Assembly: GCA_002336115.1 (NCBI GenBank)
Contig: DDEN01000041.1
Span: 135,395-199,394, forward strand
Source of the DNA: Chitinophagaceae bacterium UBA1953
Lineage (GTDB): Bacteria > Bacteroidota > Bacteroidia > Chitinophagales > Chitinophagaceae
Length of the DNA stretch: 64,000 nucleotides
Direction: 5' to 3'
Below are positions 33,803 through 41,793 of the stretch, piece after piece. The notes beneath the pieces were generated by a model. It did not search any database. It saw only the letters and a list, made by a program, of their open reading frames with translations, and was not told where the DNA came from. Numbering within the stretch: the stretch's first letter is position 1; every line of letters begins with the position of its first letter. The translations under genes and the position numbers were made by a program.

Positions 33803-34813
33803 ATGAATATCAACAGAAAAGTTTCTACACTGGATGAATTCACTATTCAGCAGCTACGCAATTTCCCTCAGGCAACAGGCGAACTCAGTAGCTTATTGCG
33901 GGACCTTGGCCTTGCTGCAAAACGTGTAAACGTGGAAGTGAACAAAGCCGGACTTGTAGATATTCTTGGCGATGCAGGAAGCATAAATGTGCAGGGCGAA
34001 GATGTAAAAAAGCTGGATATATATGCTAATGATCAGTTTATGAAAGTACTTCAGCATGGAGTTAGCTGTGCCGGTATTGGAAGCGAAGAACTGGATGATA
34101 TAACTATTTTTAACGACGAGATCAGTAACAACGCCAAATACATTGTATTGATTGATCCGTTAGATGGAAGCAGCAATATTGATGTAAATATTTCCATTGG
34201 AACAATCTTCAGCGTGTACAGGCGTGTAAGTGAAAAAGGCAAACCCTGTACAAAAGAAGATTTTCTGCAGAAAGGCCGTAACCAGGTTGCAGCAGGTTAT
34301 ATTGTTTACGGAACAAGTACCATGCTTGTATATGCTACAAGAAGAGGTGTAAACGGCTTTACGTTAGATCCCTCCATTGGTGAGTTTTGTTTAAGTCACC
34401 CTGATATTAAGTGCCCCGAAAAAGGAACAATTTATTCTGTTAATCATGGCAATTTTTTCCGCTACGATCATACAGTAAGAAATTACATAAATGCCTGCCA
34501 GAAAAAAGAGAAGCAGGATGGCGGGCCTTATACACAACGCTATATAGGGAGCATGGTTGCCGACGTTCACCGCAACCTCATAAAAGGAGGTATTTTTATG
34601 TATCCGGGCACAGTTGATAAGCCAAAAGGTAAGCTGCGTTTGTGTTACGAATGCAATCCCTTTGCCTTCATAATAGAAATGGCGGGAGGGAAAGCTACCA
34701 ATGGAGAAATTTCAATTCTTGATACAGAAGTAATTGCACTGCACCAGCGAACACCTTTCTTTGCTGGAAGTAAATTAATGATGGAAGAACTTGAATCCTA
34801 TCTAACTAAATAA
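33803..34813 (+). CDS. fbp: Class 1 fructose-1,6-bisphosphatase
   Basis: Hydrolyses fructose 1,6-bisphosphate in gluconeogenesis. The ATG at 33803 gives 336 residues starting MNINRKVSTLDEFTIQQL; an upstream TTG at 33779 overlaps the promoter element and is unlikely. Metal-binding motifs are complete: the Glu in SEELDD, VLIDPLDGSSNIDVN (the DPLDGSS signature), and the substrate loops SMVADVHRNLIKGGIFMYP and GKLRLCYECNPFAFIIEMAGG. It is followed 7 bp later by dps, so the two are probably co-transcribed. Confidence 0.96.
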   Translation: MNINRKVSTLDEFTIQQLRNFPQATGELSSLLRDLGLAAKRVNVEVNKAGLVDILGDAGSINVQGEDVKKLDIYANDQFMKVLQHGVSCAGIGSEELDDITIFNDEISNNAKYIVLIDPLDGSSNIDVNISIGTIFSVYRRVSEKGKPCTKEDFLQKGRNQVAAGYIVYGTSTMLVYATRRGVNGFTLDPSIGEFCLSHPDIKCPEKGTIYSVNHGNFFRYDHTVRNYINACQKKEKQDGGPYTQRYIGSMVADVHRNLIKGGIFMYPGTVDKPKGKLRLCYECNPFAFIIEMAGGKATNGEISILDTEVIALHQRTPFFAGSKLMMEELESYLTK

Positions 34814-34820
34814 TACAATT

Positions 34821-35297
34821 ATGGCAAAGTTAAATTCAATCGGATTAGACGAAAAGAAGTCACACCAGTTGGCAAATAAGCTCAATAAATTACTTGCCAG
34901 CTTCCAGTTGTTTTACATGAACACCCGTGGCTTTCATTGGAATATTAAAGGCGAAAAGTTCTTTGAACTTCATCTGAAATTTGAAGAATTATATACCGAT
35001 GCGTTAGTGAAAATAGACGAAATAGCTGAACGTGTTTTAACACTCGGACACACTCCTATGCACACCTATTCCGACTATTTAAAAACCACTTCCATTAAAG
35101 AAGCAAAGGATGTGAGTGATGGAAAAAAAGCTGTGCAACTGGTAGTTGATGCATTTCAGCAACTGCTTATTATTGAACGTGAAATACTGGAACTATCTGC
35201 CGATGCAGGCGATGAAGGAACTAATGCACTGATGAGTGATTATATTCGTGAACAGGAAAAAACAGTATGGATGTATTCTTCATTCCTGAAAAAATAA
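34821..35297 (+). CDS. dps: Dps family ferritin-like DNA-protection protein
   Basis: 158 residues, all helical. The ferroxidase signature of Dps is present: NTRGFHWNIKGEKFFELHLKFEELY, then a second helix with DALVKIDEIAERVLTLGHTP carrying the Asp/Glu ligands between subunits. Dps oxidises iron with hydrogen peroxide and stores it in a 12-subunit shell. The N-terminus is short with a few lysines, so DNA binding is uncertain. It sits between fbp and an ABC ATPase gene, 1 bp before the latter. Confidence 0.92.
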   Translation: MAKLNSIGLDEKKSHQLANKLNKLLASFQLFYMNTRGFHWNIKGEKFFELHLKFEELYTDALVKIDEIAERVLTLGHTPMHTYSDYLKTTSIKEAKDVSDGKKAVQLVVDAFQQLLIIEREILELSADAGDEGTNALMSDYIREQEKTVWMYSSFLKK

Positions 35298-35298
35298 T

Positions 35299-36060
35299 AT
35301 GCAGAAAATCATTATTGACGTAAAAGAGTTAGTAAAAAATTATGGCAGCTTCCAGGCTGTAAAAGGCATAAGCTTCAATGTATTGGAGGGTGAAATATTT
35401 GGTTTGCTTGGGCCAAACGGTGCCGGCAAATCAACCACCCTTGAAATTATTGAAACACTTCGTGAAAAAACAAGCGGTACTGTATTTGTTGACGGATTAA
35501 ACCTGGATAAAGATGCAAACGAAATAAAAAAACTGATTGGAGTTCAACTTCAAACATCCGGTTATTACCCGGGACTGAATTTAACAGAGCTCATCCGCCT
35601 GTTCAGTGGCTTGTATAATCGTGAAGTTGAACCAATGGAATTACTGAAAACTGTGAACCTGGAAGAAAAAGCGAAAGCCCGTTACAAAGAACTCAGCGGC
35701 GGGCAAAAGCAACGCTTTTCAGTTGCAACCACACTTATTAACGAACCAAAAATTATTTTTCTTGATGAACCTACCACCGGACTTGATCCGCAGGCAAGGC
35801 GTAATTTGTGGGAGTTAGTAAAAGGTATCCGGTCAAAAGGAACTACAGTGATTATTACAACACATTATATGGATGAAGCAGAGTATCTGTGTGACCGTGT
35901 TGCCATTATCGACAGTGGCAAAATAGTTGCACTTGATACTCCTGCCAAACTTATTGACAATTTACTTGCAACAGGCTTTGAACGTCCTGTACAGGTAAAA
36001 CAGGCAAATCTTGAAGATGTTTTTATTTCTTTAACCGGTCATGCTTTGCGTGACGAATAA
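35299..36060 (+). CDS. ABC transporter ATP-binding protein without adjacent permease
   Basis: 253 residues with a full ATPase domain: Walker A GLLGPNGAGKST, Q-loop VQLQTSGYYPGL, signature ELSGGQKQRFSVA, Walker B IIFLDEPTTGLDPQ and H-loop IITTHYM. The C-terminal LEDVFISLTGHALRDE is typical of ABC-2 exporters (drug, lipid or Na+ type). Such ATPases are normally followed by an ABC-2 permease gene. Here the next gene encodes an FKBP and no permease occurs in the window, so its partner must be encoded elsewhere. The ATG lies 1 bp after the dps stop. Confidence 0.92.
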   Translation: MQKIIIDVKELVKNYGSFQAVKGISFNVLEGEIFGLLGPNGAGKSTTLEIIETLREKTSGTVFVDGLNLDKDANEIKKLIGVQLQTSGYYPGLNLTELIRLFSGLYNREVEPMELLKTVNLEEKAKARYKELSGGQKQRFSVATTLINEPKIIFLDEPTTGLDPQARRNLWELVKGIRSKGTTVIITTHYMDEAEYLCDRVAIIDSGKIVALDTPAKLIDNLLATGFERPVQVKQANLEDVFISLTGHALRDE

Positions 36061-36076
36061 ATCAACATTTATAAAA

Positions 36077-36820
36077 ATGCGCATTTTATTTTTAGCTATC
36101 ACAGTTTTTACATGTTTAAACATTTCAGTTGCTCAGGTAAAAAAAGCACCTGTTAAAAAAACAGCCACTACAAAACAACCTGTAAAAAAAGAAGAACCAA
36201 AATTTGTTTTAAAAAACGGTATTGACAGTTTAAGCTATGCAATTGGCATGAATGTAGGATCGAGTATGAATGCCCAGGGCATTGACCAGATTAACTACAT
36301 CGCTTTTAACAAAGGCATGGCTGATGGCATTAAAGAAAACCCAAAAGCATTAATGGATATTAACACAGCAGGCATGACAATACAACAAAAACTACAGGAG
36401 TACATGGCAAAGAAAATTGCCCCTGTAAAAGAAGAAGGCAAAAAATTCCTGGCAGAAAACAAAAAGCAACCGGGTGTTGTTGAATTGCCAAGCGGCATTC
36501 AATACAAAATAATTTCGCAGGGAAATGGTATTAAGCCAACCCTTGAAGACACCATTAAAGTACACTACAAAGGATCTACAATGGACGGGAATGTTTTTGA
36601 CGATTCATACAGTCGTGGTGAGCCGGTTGAATTTCCTTTAGGTGGTTTAATTGAAGGATGGAAACAAGGGCTTGTACTGATGCCTGTTGGAAGCAAATGG
36701 CAACTGTTTATTCCAAGTGATTATGCTTATGGCGATATGGGCAGGCAACCTACAATTCCCGGTGGTGCTTTACTGATTTTTGAATTGGAATTACTGGATG
36801 TAAAACCGGTAAAGAAATAG
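36077..36820 (+). CDS. FKBP-type peptidyl-prolyl cis-trans isomerase, exported
   Basis: 247 residues from the ATG at 36077; the frame is open back to 36041, overlapping the ABC gene, but only this start gives a signal peptide (MRILFLAITVFTCLNISVAQ). A basic linker (KKAPVKKTATTKQPVKKEEP) precedes an FKBP_N dimerisation domain (about 50-135, SLSYAIGMNVGSSM) and a C-terminal FKBP domain (about 150-245) with VHYKGSTMDGNVFDDSYSRG, FPLGGLIEGWKQGLVLMPVG and FIPSDYAYG. These are the residues of the proline-binding pocket. Probably a periplasmic folding factor of the FkpA/Mip type. Confidence 0.93.
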   Translation: MRILFLAITVFTCLNISVAQVKKAPVKKTATTKQPVKKEEPKFVLKNGIDSLSYAIGMNVGSSMNAQGIDQINYIAFNKGMADGIKENPKALMDINTAGMTIQQKLQEYMAKKIAPVKEEGKKFLAENKKQPGVVELPSGIQYKIISQGNGIKPTLEDTIKVHYKGSTMDGNVFDDSYSRGEPVEFPLGGLIEGWKQGLVLMPVGSKWQLFIPSDYAYGDMGRQPTIPGGALLIFELELLDVKPVKK

Positions 36821-36835
36821 AAAGTTCATAGCAGA

Positions 36836-36875
36836 TAGTTCATGGTTCATCGAAAATTCCATGAACCATGAACTA
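36836..36875. repeat. Palindromic repeat upstream of the bacillithiol-transferase-like gene
   Basis: A perfect 15-bp inverted repeat, TAGTTCATGGTTCAT / ATGAACCATGAACTA, with a 10-nt loop. Related GTTCAT/ATGAAC and ATGGTT/AACCAT words recur at 37429-37495 on the other side of the next gene. Confidence 0.8.
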
Positions 36876-36896
36876 TTAACCATTAACACAAAAAAT

Positions 36897-37418
36897 ATGG
36901 ATCCACGTTATCCCATTGGTAAATATGAACCGGCACCCTTTAGCCAGGAGTTAAAAGAACAACGTTTGGCTGATATTAAATTTTTACCGGGGCTTCTTGA
37001 AAAAGCAATTGAAAATTTAGACGAAGCCCAGCTCAACACGCCATATCGTGAAGGAGGATGGACGGCTCGACAAGTAGTGCATCATGTTGCCGACAGCCAC
37101 ATGAATGCTTTAAGCCGTTTAAAATTTACTTTAACAGAGCAGAATCCCACAATCATGGGATACAATGAGGAAGCATGGGCAAAAACAATTGAATATACAA
37201 TTGTCCCAATTAATATTTCGCTTACCATGATTCATACACTGCACGCAAAAATGGATGCACTGTTTGCAAGCTTAAGTGATGAAGACTGGAAACGTACTTA
37301 TATCCATTCCGAATCAAAAAAACAATTTGATCTGTGGTATTTGCTGGGCATGTATGCATGGCATGGCAAACATCATGTAGCACACATCACATCGTTAAGA
37401 GAACAAAAAGGATGGTAA
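36897..37418 (+). CDS. DinB/YfiT-like protein, probable bacillithiol transferase
   Basis: 173 residues from the ATG at 36897; an upstream in-frame ATG (36861) lies in the palindromic repeat and is rejected. The protein matches the YfiT/BstA group: MDPRYPIGKYEPAPF at the N-terminus, GGWTARQVVHHVADSHMNAL with the first metal His, and AWHGKHHVAHITSLR with the two C-terminal metal histidines of the DinB four-helix fold. BstA enzymes conjugate bacillithiol to electrophiles; some Bacteroidota make that thiol. Activity here is inferred from family. Flanked by related palindromes on both sides. Confidence 0.85.
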   Translation: MDPRYPIGKYEPAPFSQELKEQRLADIKFLPGLLEKAIENLDEAQLNTPYREGGWTARQVVHHVADSHMNALSRLKFTLTEQNPTIMGYNEEAWAKTIEYTIVPINISLTMIHTLHAKMDALFASLSDEDWKRTYIHSESKKQFDLWYLLGMYAWHGKHHVAHITSLREQKGW

Positions 37419-37428
37419 AAAAGCAAAT

Positions 37429-37495
37429 AGTTCATGGTTAATAGTTCATAGAAACGCTGCCTTTAACCATAAACAATAAACCATTAACTATGAAC
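37429..37495. repeat. Palindromic repeat downstream of the bacillithiol-transferase-like gene
   Basis: Contains GTTCATGGTTAA and GTTCATAG, pairing with TTAACCAT and CTATGAAC further right. Same word family as the repeat at 36836-36875. It ends two bases before the Nudix gene start. Confidence 0.65.
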
Positions 37496-37497
37496 AA

Positions 37498-38046
37498 ATG
37501 AACTGGAAGACCCTTTCTTCTAAATATTTATTCAGGCATAACTGGCTTACACTTCGTGAGGACACTTGTGAACGGCCTGATGGAAAAATTATCTCACCTT
37601 ACTATGTGTATGAGTTTCCCGAATGGGTGGCTGCACTTGCACTAACGAAAGATAACAAAGTGATTCTTGTTAAACAGTACCGTCATGCACTTGGGGAAAC
37701 ATTACTTGAACTGCCGGGCGGATGTGTGGATGACACAGACCAATCGTTTGAAGAAGCCATTGCAAGAGAGTTATTGGAAGAAACGGGCTACAGGTTTGAT
37801 AAAATAGAATATATCTGTAAAACATCAGCCAATCCATCAACCAACAATAATATTCTGCGGGCTTATCTTGCAACAGGCGGAGAAAAAATTGCCGCTCAGA
37901 AATTAGATGAAGGAGAAGATATTGAAGTGTTGTTGCTGAGCATTGAAGAAGTGAAACAGTTGCTTCGTGAAAACAAATTAATGCAAAGCATGCATGTTAC
38001 TGCACTGCTGTATGGACTGGAAAAATTAGGTGAACTGAAGTATTAA
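37498..38046 (+). CDS. Nudix hydrolase, ADP-ribose pyrophosphatase-like
   Basis: 182 residues. The N-terminal beta-strand domain (WKTLSSKYLFRHNWLTLREDTCERPDGK) and the VILVKQYRHALGETLLELPGG segment are typical of ADP-sugar pyrophosphatases. In the Nudix box GGCVDDTDQSFEEAIARELLEETGY the REx2EExG half with the catalytic glutamates is intact. The first half has one extra residue, and the usual Glu before the helix is Gln. Substrate unknown, probably ADP-ribose or a related nucleoside diphosphate derivative. It follows the palindromic repeat and is convergent with folC. Confidence 0.9.
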   Translation: MNWKTLSSKYLFRHNWLTLREDTCERPDGKIISPYYVYEFPEWVAALALTKDNKVILVKQYRHALGETLLELPGGCVDDTDQSFEEAIARELLEETGYRFDKIEYICKTSANPSTNNNILRAYLATGGEKIAAQKLDEGEDIEVLLLSIEEVKQLLRENKLMQSMHVTALLYGLEKLGELKY

Positions 38047-38078
38047 CGCCTCGTTGGACGACAAGATGAAAGCTTGTT

Positions 38079-39398
38079 TTAAATCCCGTCAGACGTGGGT
38101 GTCAGACGGGTGATATCAACTTCTCCTGCTAAAAACACACTTCCGCAAATTAAAATCAAATCATCGGTTGAAGCATTTTGCAGTGCAATATTCAATGCAT
38201 TGTTTACATCAGGATAAGTTTCACCTTTCAATCCAAACACCTCAGCTTTTGCCTGTAGCTGATCTTCGGGCAAGGCTCTTGGCAAATGTGCATGAGTAAA
38301 ATAATAGGTTGCATCTTTTGGCAACAGCGATAACACTTTTTCCACTTCCTTATCCTTCACCATGCCGGTAATGATGTGCAGTTTATTATACGTTGTTTCC
38401 GCAAGCTGCGCAACGATCTGTTTTATTCCATCTTCATTATGGCCAACATCAACAATTACAGAAGGATGCTGATGAATGGTTTCCCAACGTCCATGCAGAC
38501 CATTGATTTTTTTTACCTGCGATAACGCAGTATGAATTTGTTGTTCACTGATATTCCACCCTTGCTTCTGCAACAGTTTTATTGATGAAAGAGCGGTCAG
38601 AATATTTTTTGTTTGATAAATGCCCGGCAAATCAAGCTTGTACGATTGTTGATGTTTTGATTTCACATCTTCCGCTTCAACAAATAAATAACCATTGCTT
38701 TGTTCTTTGCTGATGATATTGAATTCATCGGTTGCAAGATGCAAAGCAGCTTCTTGTTCGATGGCTTTATTTTCAAACACAGGTTTTGTTTCAGCAATTA
38801 CTTCACCTACCACAACAGGTATTCCCGGCTTGATGATACCGGCTTTTTCACCTGCAATTTTTTCCAGCGTATCTCCTAGTAAGTTCATGTGATCCCAGCC
38901 AATGTTGGTGATGATGCTTAACTCAGGTGTAATGATATTGGTACTGTCGAGCCGGCCGCCCAAACCGACTTCCACCACTGCAACATCCACCTGCTGCTGA
39001 GCAAAATAATCAAAGGCCATGGCCACAGTAATTTCAAAAAAGGAAGGATGAATCAGATCAATCTGCGGCTGAATGCGTTCAGTAAACTCCACTACAAATT
39101 CTTCGCTGATCATTTCACCATTTACTTTTATCCGCTCACGGAAATCATGTAAATGAGGCGAAGTATATAATCCGGTTTTATATCCCGCCATTTGCAGCAC
39201 TGCTGCCAGCATGTGACTCACTGATCCTTTACCGTTTGTACCGGCAACATGAATGGTTTTAAATTTTTGGTGCGGATTGTTCAGTGCTTCGCATAGTTCA
39301 ATGGTATTGTGCAGGTCTTTTTTAATTGCAGCAGCACCAATTCTGCTGAACATGGGAAGACGGGTAAATAAATAGTCAACTGTTTCCTGGTAATTCAT
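38079..39398 (-). CDS. folC: Bifunctional folylpolyglutamate synthase / dihydrofolate synthase
   Basis: Adds glutamate to dihydropteroate and/or folates using ATP. From the ATG at 39398 the protein has 439 residues (MNYQETVDYLFTRLPMFSRIG). The P-loop is THVAGTNGKGSVSHML, followed by GLYTSPHLHDFRERI, VVEVGLGGRLDSTNI, ITNIGWDHMNLLG and the Mur-ligase C-terminal domain with VIVDVGHNEDGIKQ. The open frame extends 29 residues upstream, but those are not family-like. The last residues and stop codon (…LTPTSDGI) lie inside a palindromic repeat (38085-38110), so the C-terminus seems to have been reshaped by it. Confidence 0.93.
   Translation of the reverse strand: MNYQETVDYLFTRLPMFSRIGAAAIKKDLHNTIELCEALNNPHQKFKTIHVAGTNGKGSVSHMLAAVLQMAGYKTGLYTSPHLHDFRERIKVNGEMISEEFVVEFTERIQPQIDLIHPSFFEITVAMAFDYFAQQQVDVAVVEVGLGGRLDSTNIITPELSIITNIGWDHMNLLGDTLEKIAGEKAGIIKPGIPVVVGEVIAETKPVFENKAIEQEAALHLATDEFNIISKEQSNGYLFVEAEDVKSKHQQSYKLDLPGIYQTKNILTALSSIKLLQKQGWNISEQQIHTALSQVKKINGLHGRWETIHQHPSVIVDVGHNEDGIKQIVAQLAETTYNKLHIITGMVKDKEVEKVLSLLPKDATYYFTHAHLPRALPEDQLQAKAEVFGLKGETYPDVNNALNIALQNASTDDLILICGSVFLAGEVDITRLTPTSDGI
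38085..38110. repeat. Palindromic repeat at the folC 3' end
   Basis: CCCGTC and GACGGG pair around a core that carries GTCAGACG twice in direct orientation. It overlaps the folC coding end and resembles the short extragenic palindromes of Bacteroidota genomes. Confidence 0.5.
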
Positions 39399-39404
39399 GA
39401 ACGT

Positions 39405-39412
39405 CAAAGATA
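39405..39412 (-). promoter_or_regulatory. TAnnTTTG element just before folC
   Basis: The minus strand reads TATCTTTG, then ACGTTC and ATG. The element is six bases from the start codon, compatible with a leaderless or nearly leaderless transcript. Confidence 0.35.
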
Positions 39413-39480
39413 ATTGTCTGAACCATGATTTGGGGAGATTATTGGGATTAATAAGATGAGAAAACAAGAAGATTTTTTTA

Positions 39481-39506
39481 AACACAGAGGCACGGAGTAC
39501 GCAGAG
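39481..39506. repeat. Possible intergenic repeat unit
   Basis: AACACAGAGGCACGGAGTAC followed by GCAGAG has the CACAGAGGCACGGAG word structure I have seen repeated between genes in other bacterial genomes. Only one copy lies in this window. Confidence 0.3.
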
Positions 39507-39669
39507 AATATTTTGCCGGGAAGTCGGAAAGAAAAGAAGAATACAATATTAAAGTTTAAATCTCGTCAGCAGCCTGGTCCTGATGGCGGTTAAAAAGTTT
39601 TGAGAAGAATTAAATTAACTTTATAAGCATATATTTACTTCAATTGAAAACTAAAACCAAAGCAAACCT

Positions 39670-40128
39670 ATGCAACAGAACTTTAAGTTTCATCCTTGGT
39701 TAAGACTTGGGCTTATCGTGTCCAATTCGCTTTTACTTACTACGACTTCCCTGAACTATTGCCAGCACAAAAAGACAGGGTTTACAATCGATCTATTCTT
39801 ACATCTTTTTATTGGCTGCTGCTTTGCTTACTTAATTGCAAGAACATTATTTTACAAAAACTATATTGTCGTTTCGGCAAACAGTATTCTTATCAGGGAT
39901 TCGTTTTGGACCAAAACAATTATGCTTGATGAAATCAGCAATTTAACTCTGGTGAAAAACAAAGAAAATGAAATTAGAAAAGTGCGTCTTGTTTTAAAAA
40001 ACGGAAAACAGGCGAGAATTCTGAAAGGGAATATGTTGGAAAAAGACTTGTTTTCTTTTATTGATCATTTGGCAGGAATTGGAATACCCATCAAGTATGC
40101 AATTAAGAAATCACACCTGCTGCTTTGA
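39670..40128 (+). CDS. Membrane protein with PH-like C-terminal region, unknown function
   Basis: 152 residues. Two hydrophobic helices (about 12-30 and 41-60) are followed by a soluble beta-rich half: YIVVSANSILIRDSFWTKTIMLDEISNLTLVKNK, then VRLVLKNGKQARILKGNMLEKD. The pattern resembles the bacterial PH-like domain of small two-helix membrane proteins. Function unknown. A stand-alone gene between folC and the vor operon. Confidence 0.65.
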   Translation: MQQNFKFHPWLRLGLIVSNSLLLTTTSLNYCQHKKTGFTIDLFLHLFIGCCFAYLIARTLFYKNYIVVSANSILIRDSFWTKTIMLDEISNLTLVKNKENEIRKVRLVLKNGKQARILKGNMLEKDLFSFIDHLAGIGIPIKYAIKKSHLLL

Positions 40129-40236
40129 AAAACCGGACGTACAAGTGAGTGAAACAACAGGCGATGCTACGGAGTTCTGTGGTTGGCAACACAATTATTT
40201 CTTACCTTTTTGCAAAGCAATTAACAATTAGCGGTC

Positions 40237-40260
40237 AGGTCGCTGGGAGCGCCCCGACCT
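40237..40260. repeat. GC-rich palindrome, REP-like
   Basis: AGGTCG ... CGACCT with an inner GGG/CCC stem. It has no T-run, so it is unlikely to be a simple terminator. It is far more GC-rich than the surrounding intergenic DNA. Confidence 0.45.
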
Positions 40261-40320
40261 TAATGATAACTATCAGCTTTTTAAATGATTTAGTGACTGA
40301 TCACAAAAACTAAAACTTGT

Positions 40321-40353
40321 TAGTTTTGCTTCTCCTTCCTAACGATAAATTTG
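40321..40353 (+). promoter_or_regulatory. Promoter region of the vor operon
   Basis: Two consensus -7 elements occur, TAGTTTTG (40321-40328) and TAAATTTG (40346-40353). The TTTG of the first could serve as the -33 of the second (17-bp spacing), in which case the transcript would be almost leaderless at the ATG at 40359. Confidence 0.4.
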
Positions 40354-40358
40354 CCATA

Positions 40359-40700
40359 ATGGAAGAAAAAAATATTTCTGCTCCAGCGGCTGTAAAACAG
40401 CGCAAAGTAAAAGGTAAGGTTGTAATTGATATACAGCGTTGCAAAGGTTGCGAACTTTGTACTGATGCTTGTAAAGAACATGCACTTTCGCTTTCATCAA
40501 CCATTAACAGCAAAGGTTACCGCTACATTATTGCCAACAACGATTTGTGTACCGGTTGTGTAAACTGTGCATTGGTTTGTCCGGATGCTGTGATAACAGT
40601 CTATCGAACCAAACCGCAAAAGAAACCCGTTGAGCTGGGCAGAGAAGAAGCAAAGCAAATTATTGAGGATGCTTTTAAAAAAGAATTACGCAGTGAGTAA
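40359..40700 (+). CDS. vorD: Ferredoxin-type subunit of 2-oxoacid:ferredoxin oxidoreductase (delta)
   Basis: 113 residues from the ATG at 40359. Two [4Fe-4S] motifs are present, CKGCELCTDAC and CTGCVNCALVCP, each with the four cysteines expected, linked by 24 residues. It is the first gene of a four-subunit oxidoreductase operon and passes electrons from the TPP site to ferredoxin. The C-terminal helix (EEAKQIIEDAFKKELRSE) is variable in the family. Confidence 0.88.
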   Translation: MEEKNISAPAAVKQRKVKGKVVIDIQRCKGCELCTDACKEHALSLSSTINSKGYRYIIANNDLCTGCVNCALVCPDAVITVYRTKPQKKPVELGREEAKQIIEDAFKKELRSE

Positions 40701-40728
40701 CTGCAATAACGATACATTTTAATTGCAT

Positions 40729-41793
40729 ATGGAAACAAAACTGATGAAAGGAAACGAAGCATTGGCAGAAGCTGCAATACAGGCAGGCTGTGATGCTTAT
40801 TTTGGTTATCCTATCACTCCCCAATCAGAAGTTCTTGAATATTTGGCAAGAGAAATGCCTAAACACAACCGTGTTTGCCTGCAGGCAGAAAGTGAAGTGG
40901 CTTCTATTAACATGGTGTATGGTGCTGCCGGTGCAGGCTTCAGGGTAATGACAACTTCTTCATCGCCGGGTTTTAGTTTAATGCAGGAAGGTGTTTCGTA
41001 CATTGCCGGCGCTGAACTTCCGTGTTTGCTGGTGAATGTAAACAGGGCAGGTCCTGGTCTTGGAACAATACAACCCGGACAAGGCGACTATTTCCAGGCA
41101 GTGAAAGGTGGTGGTCATGGCGATTATAAACTGATTGTACTTGCACCATCATCGGTTCAGGAAATGGCCGACTTTGTTTTTCTTGGATTTGATCTTGCAG
41201 AAAAATACCGCAATCCTGTTTTGCTTTTATCGGATGGTGCAATTGGGCAAATGATGGAGAAAGTAACATTCGGCCATCATGAAGTACACATCTCAGAAAA
41301 ACCATGGGCAACAGTTGGCAAACCTGCAACAAGGCAACGCAACTACATTACATCGCTTCATATAAGACCTGAAGAAATGGAGAAGCACAATCTCCGTCTT
41401 GAAGAAAAATATCAATCAATCAGGGAAAACGAAGTTCGTTATGAAGAAACGAATACAGAAGATGCTGATTACATTTTTGTAGCGTATGGTTTAAGTGCAA
41501 GAATCTGTAAAAAGGCAATGGATCTTTGCCGGGCGCAGGGATTGAAAGTTGGCTTGTTTCGCCCCATTACTTTATTCCCCTTCCCTTATGACGCATTGAA
41601 CAAACTTGCTGATAAAGTAACCATGATGATGACGATGGAACTCAATGCAGGACAAATGGTGGAAGATGTAAAGCTTGCAGTAAACGGAAAAATTCCGGTT
41701 GATTTTTACGGACGTATGGGAGGTATGATACCCACACCTGAAGAAATAGTACATCATTTTGAAAACGTAATTCATCCAACATATGCAAACTGA
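40729..41793 (+). CDS. vorB: 2-oxoacid:ferredoxin oxidoreductase alpha subunit (VorB-like)
   Basis: 354 residues from the ATG at 40729; an upstream TTG at 40723 is unlikely. The segment GNEALAEAAIQAGCDAYFGYPITPQSEVLEYL, then VCLQAESEVASINMVYGAAGAG and TTSSSPGFSLMQEG, match the pyrimidine-binding domain of the ketoisovalerate (Vor) and related ferredoxin oxidoreductases. The C-terminal domain carries YGLSARICKKAMDLCRAQG and MNAGQMVEDV-like residues (ELNAGQMVEDVKLAV). Oxidises branched-chain 2-oxoacids to acyl-CoA with CoA and ferredoxin; the exact substrate (2-oxoisovalerate or 2-oxoglutarate) is not certain. It overlaps the next gene by 11 bp. Confidence 0.88.
   Translation: METKLMKGNEALAEAAIQAGCDAYFGYPITPQSEVLEYLAREMPKHNRVCLQAESEVASINMVYGAAGAGFRVMTTSSSPGFSLMQEGVSYIAGAELPCLLVNVNRAGPGLGTIQPGQGDYFQAVKGGGHGDYKLIVLAPSSVQEMADFVFLGFDLAEKYRNPVLLLSDGAIGQMMEKVTFGHHEVHISEKPWATVGKPATRQRNYITSLHIRPEEMEKHNLRLEEKYQSIRENEVRYEETNTEDADYIFVAYGLSARICKKAMDLCRAQGLKVGLFRPITLFPFPYDALNKLADKVTMMMTMELNAGQMVEDVKLAVNGKIPVDFYGRMGGMIPTPEEIVHHFENVIHPTYAN

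Noticed and set aside
36861..36896. Alternative N-terminus of the DinB/YfiT-like protein (MNHELLTINTKN)
   Set aside because: These codons lie in or next to the palindromic repeat; the ATG at 36897 gives the usual family start MDPRYPIGKYEP.
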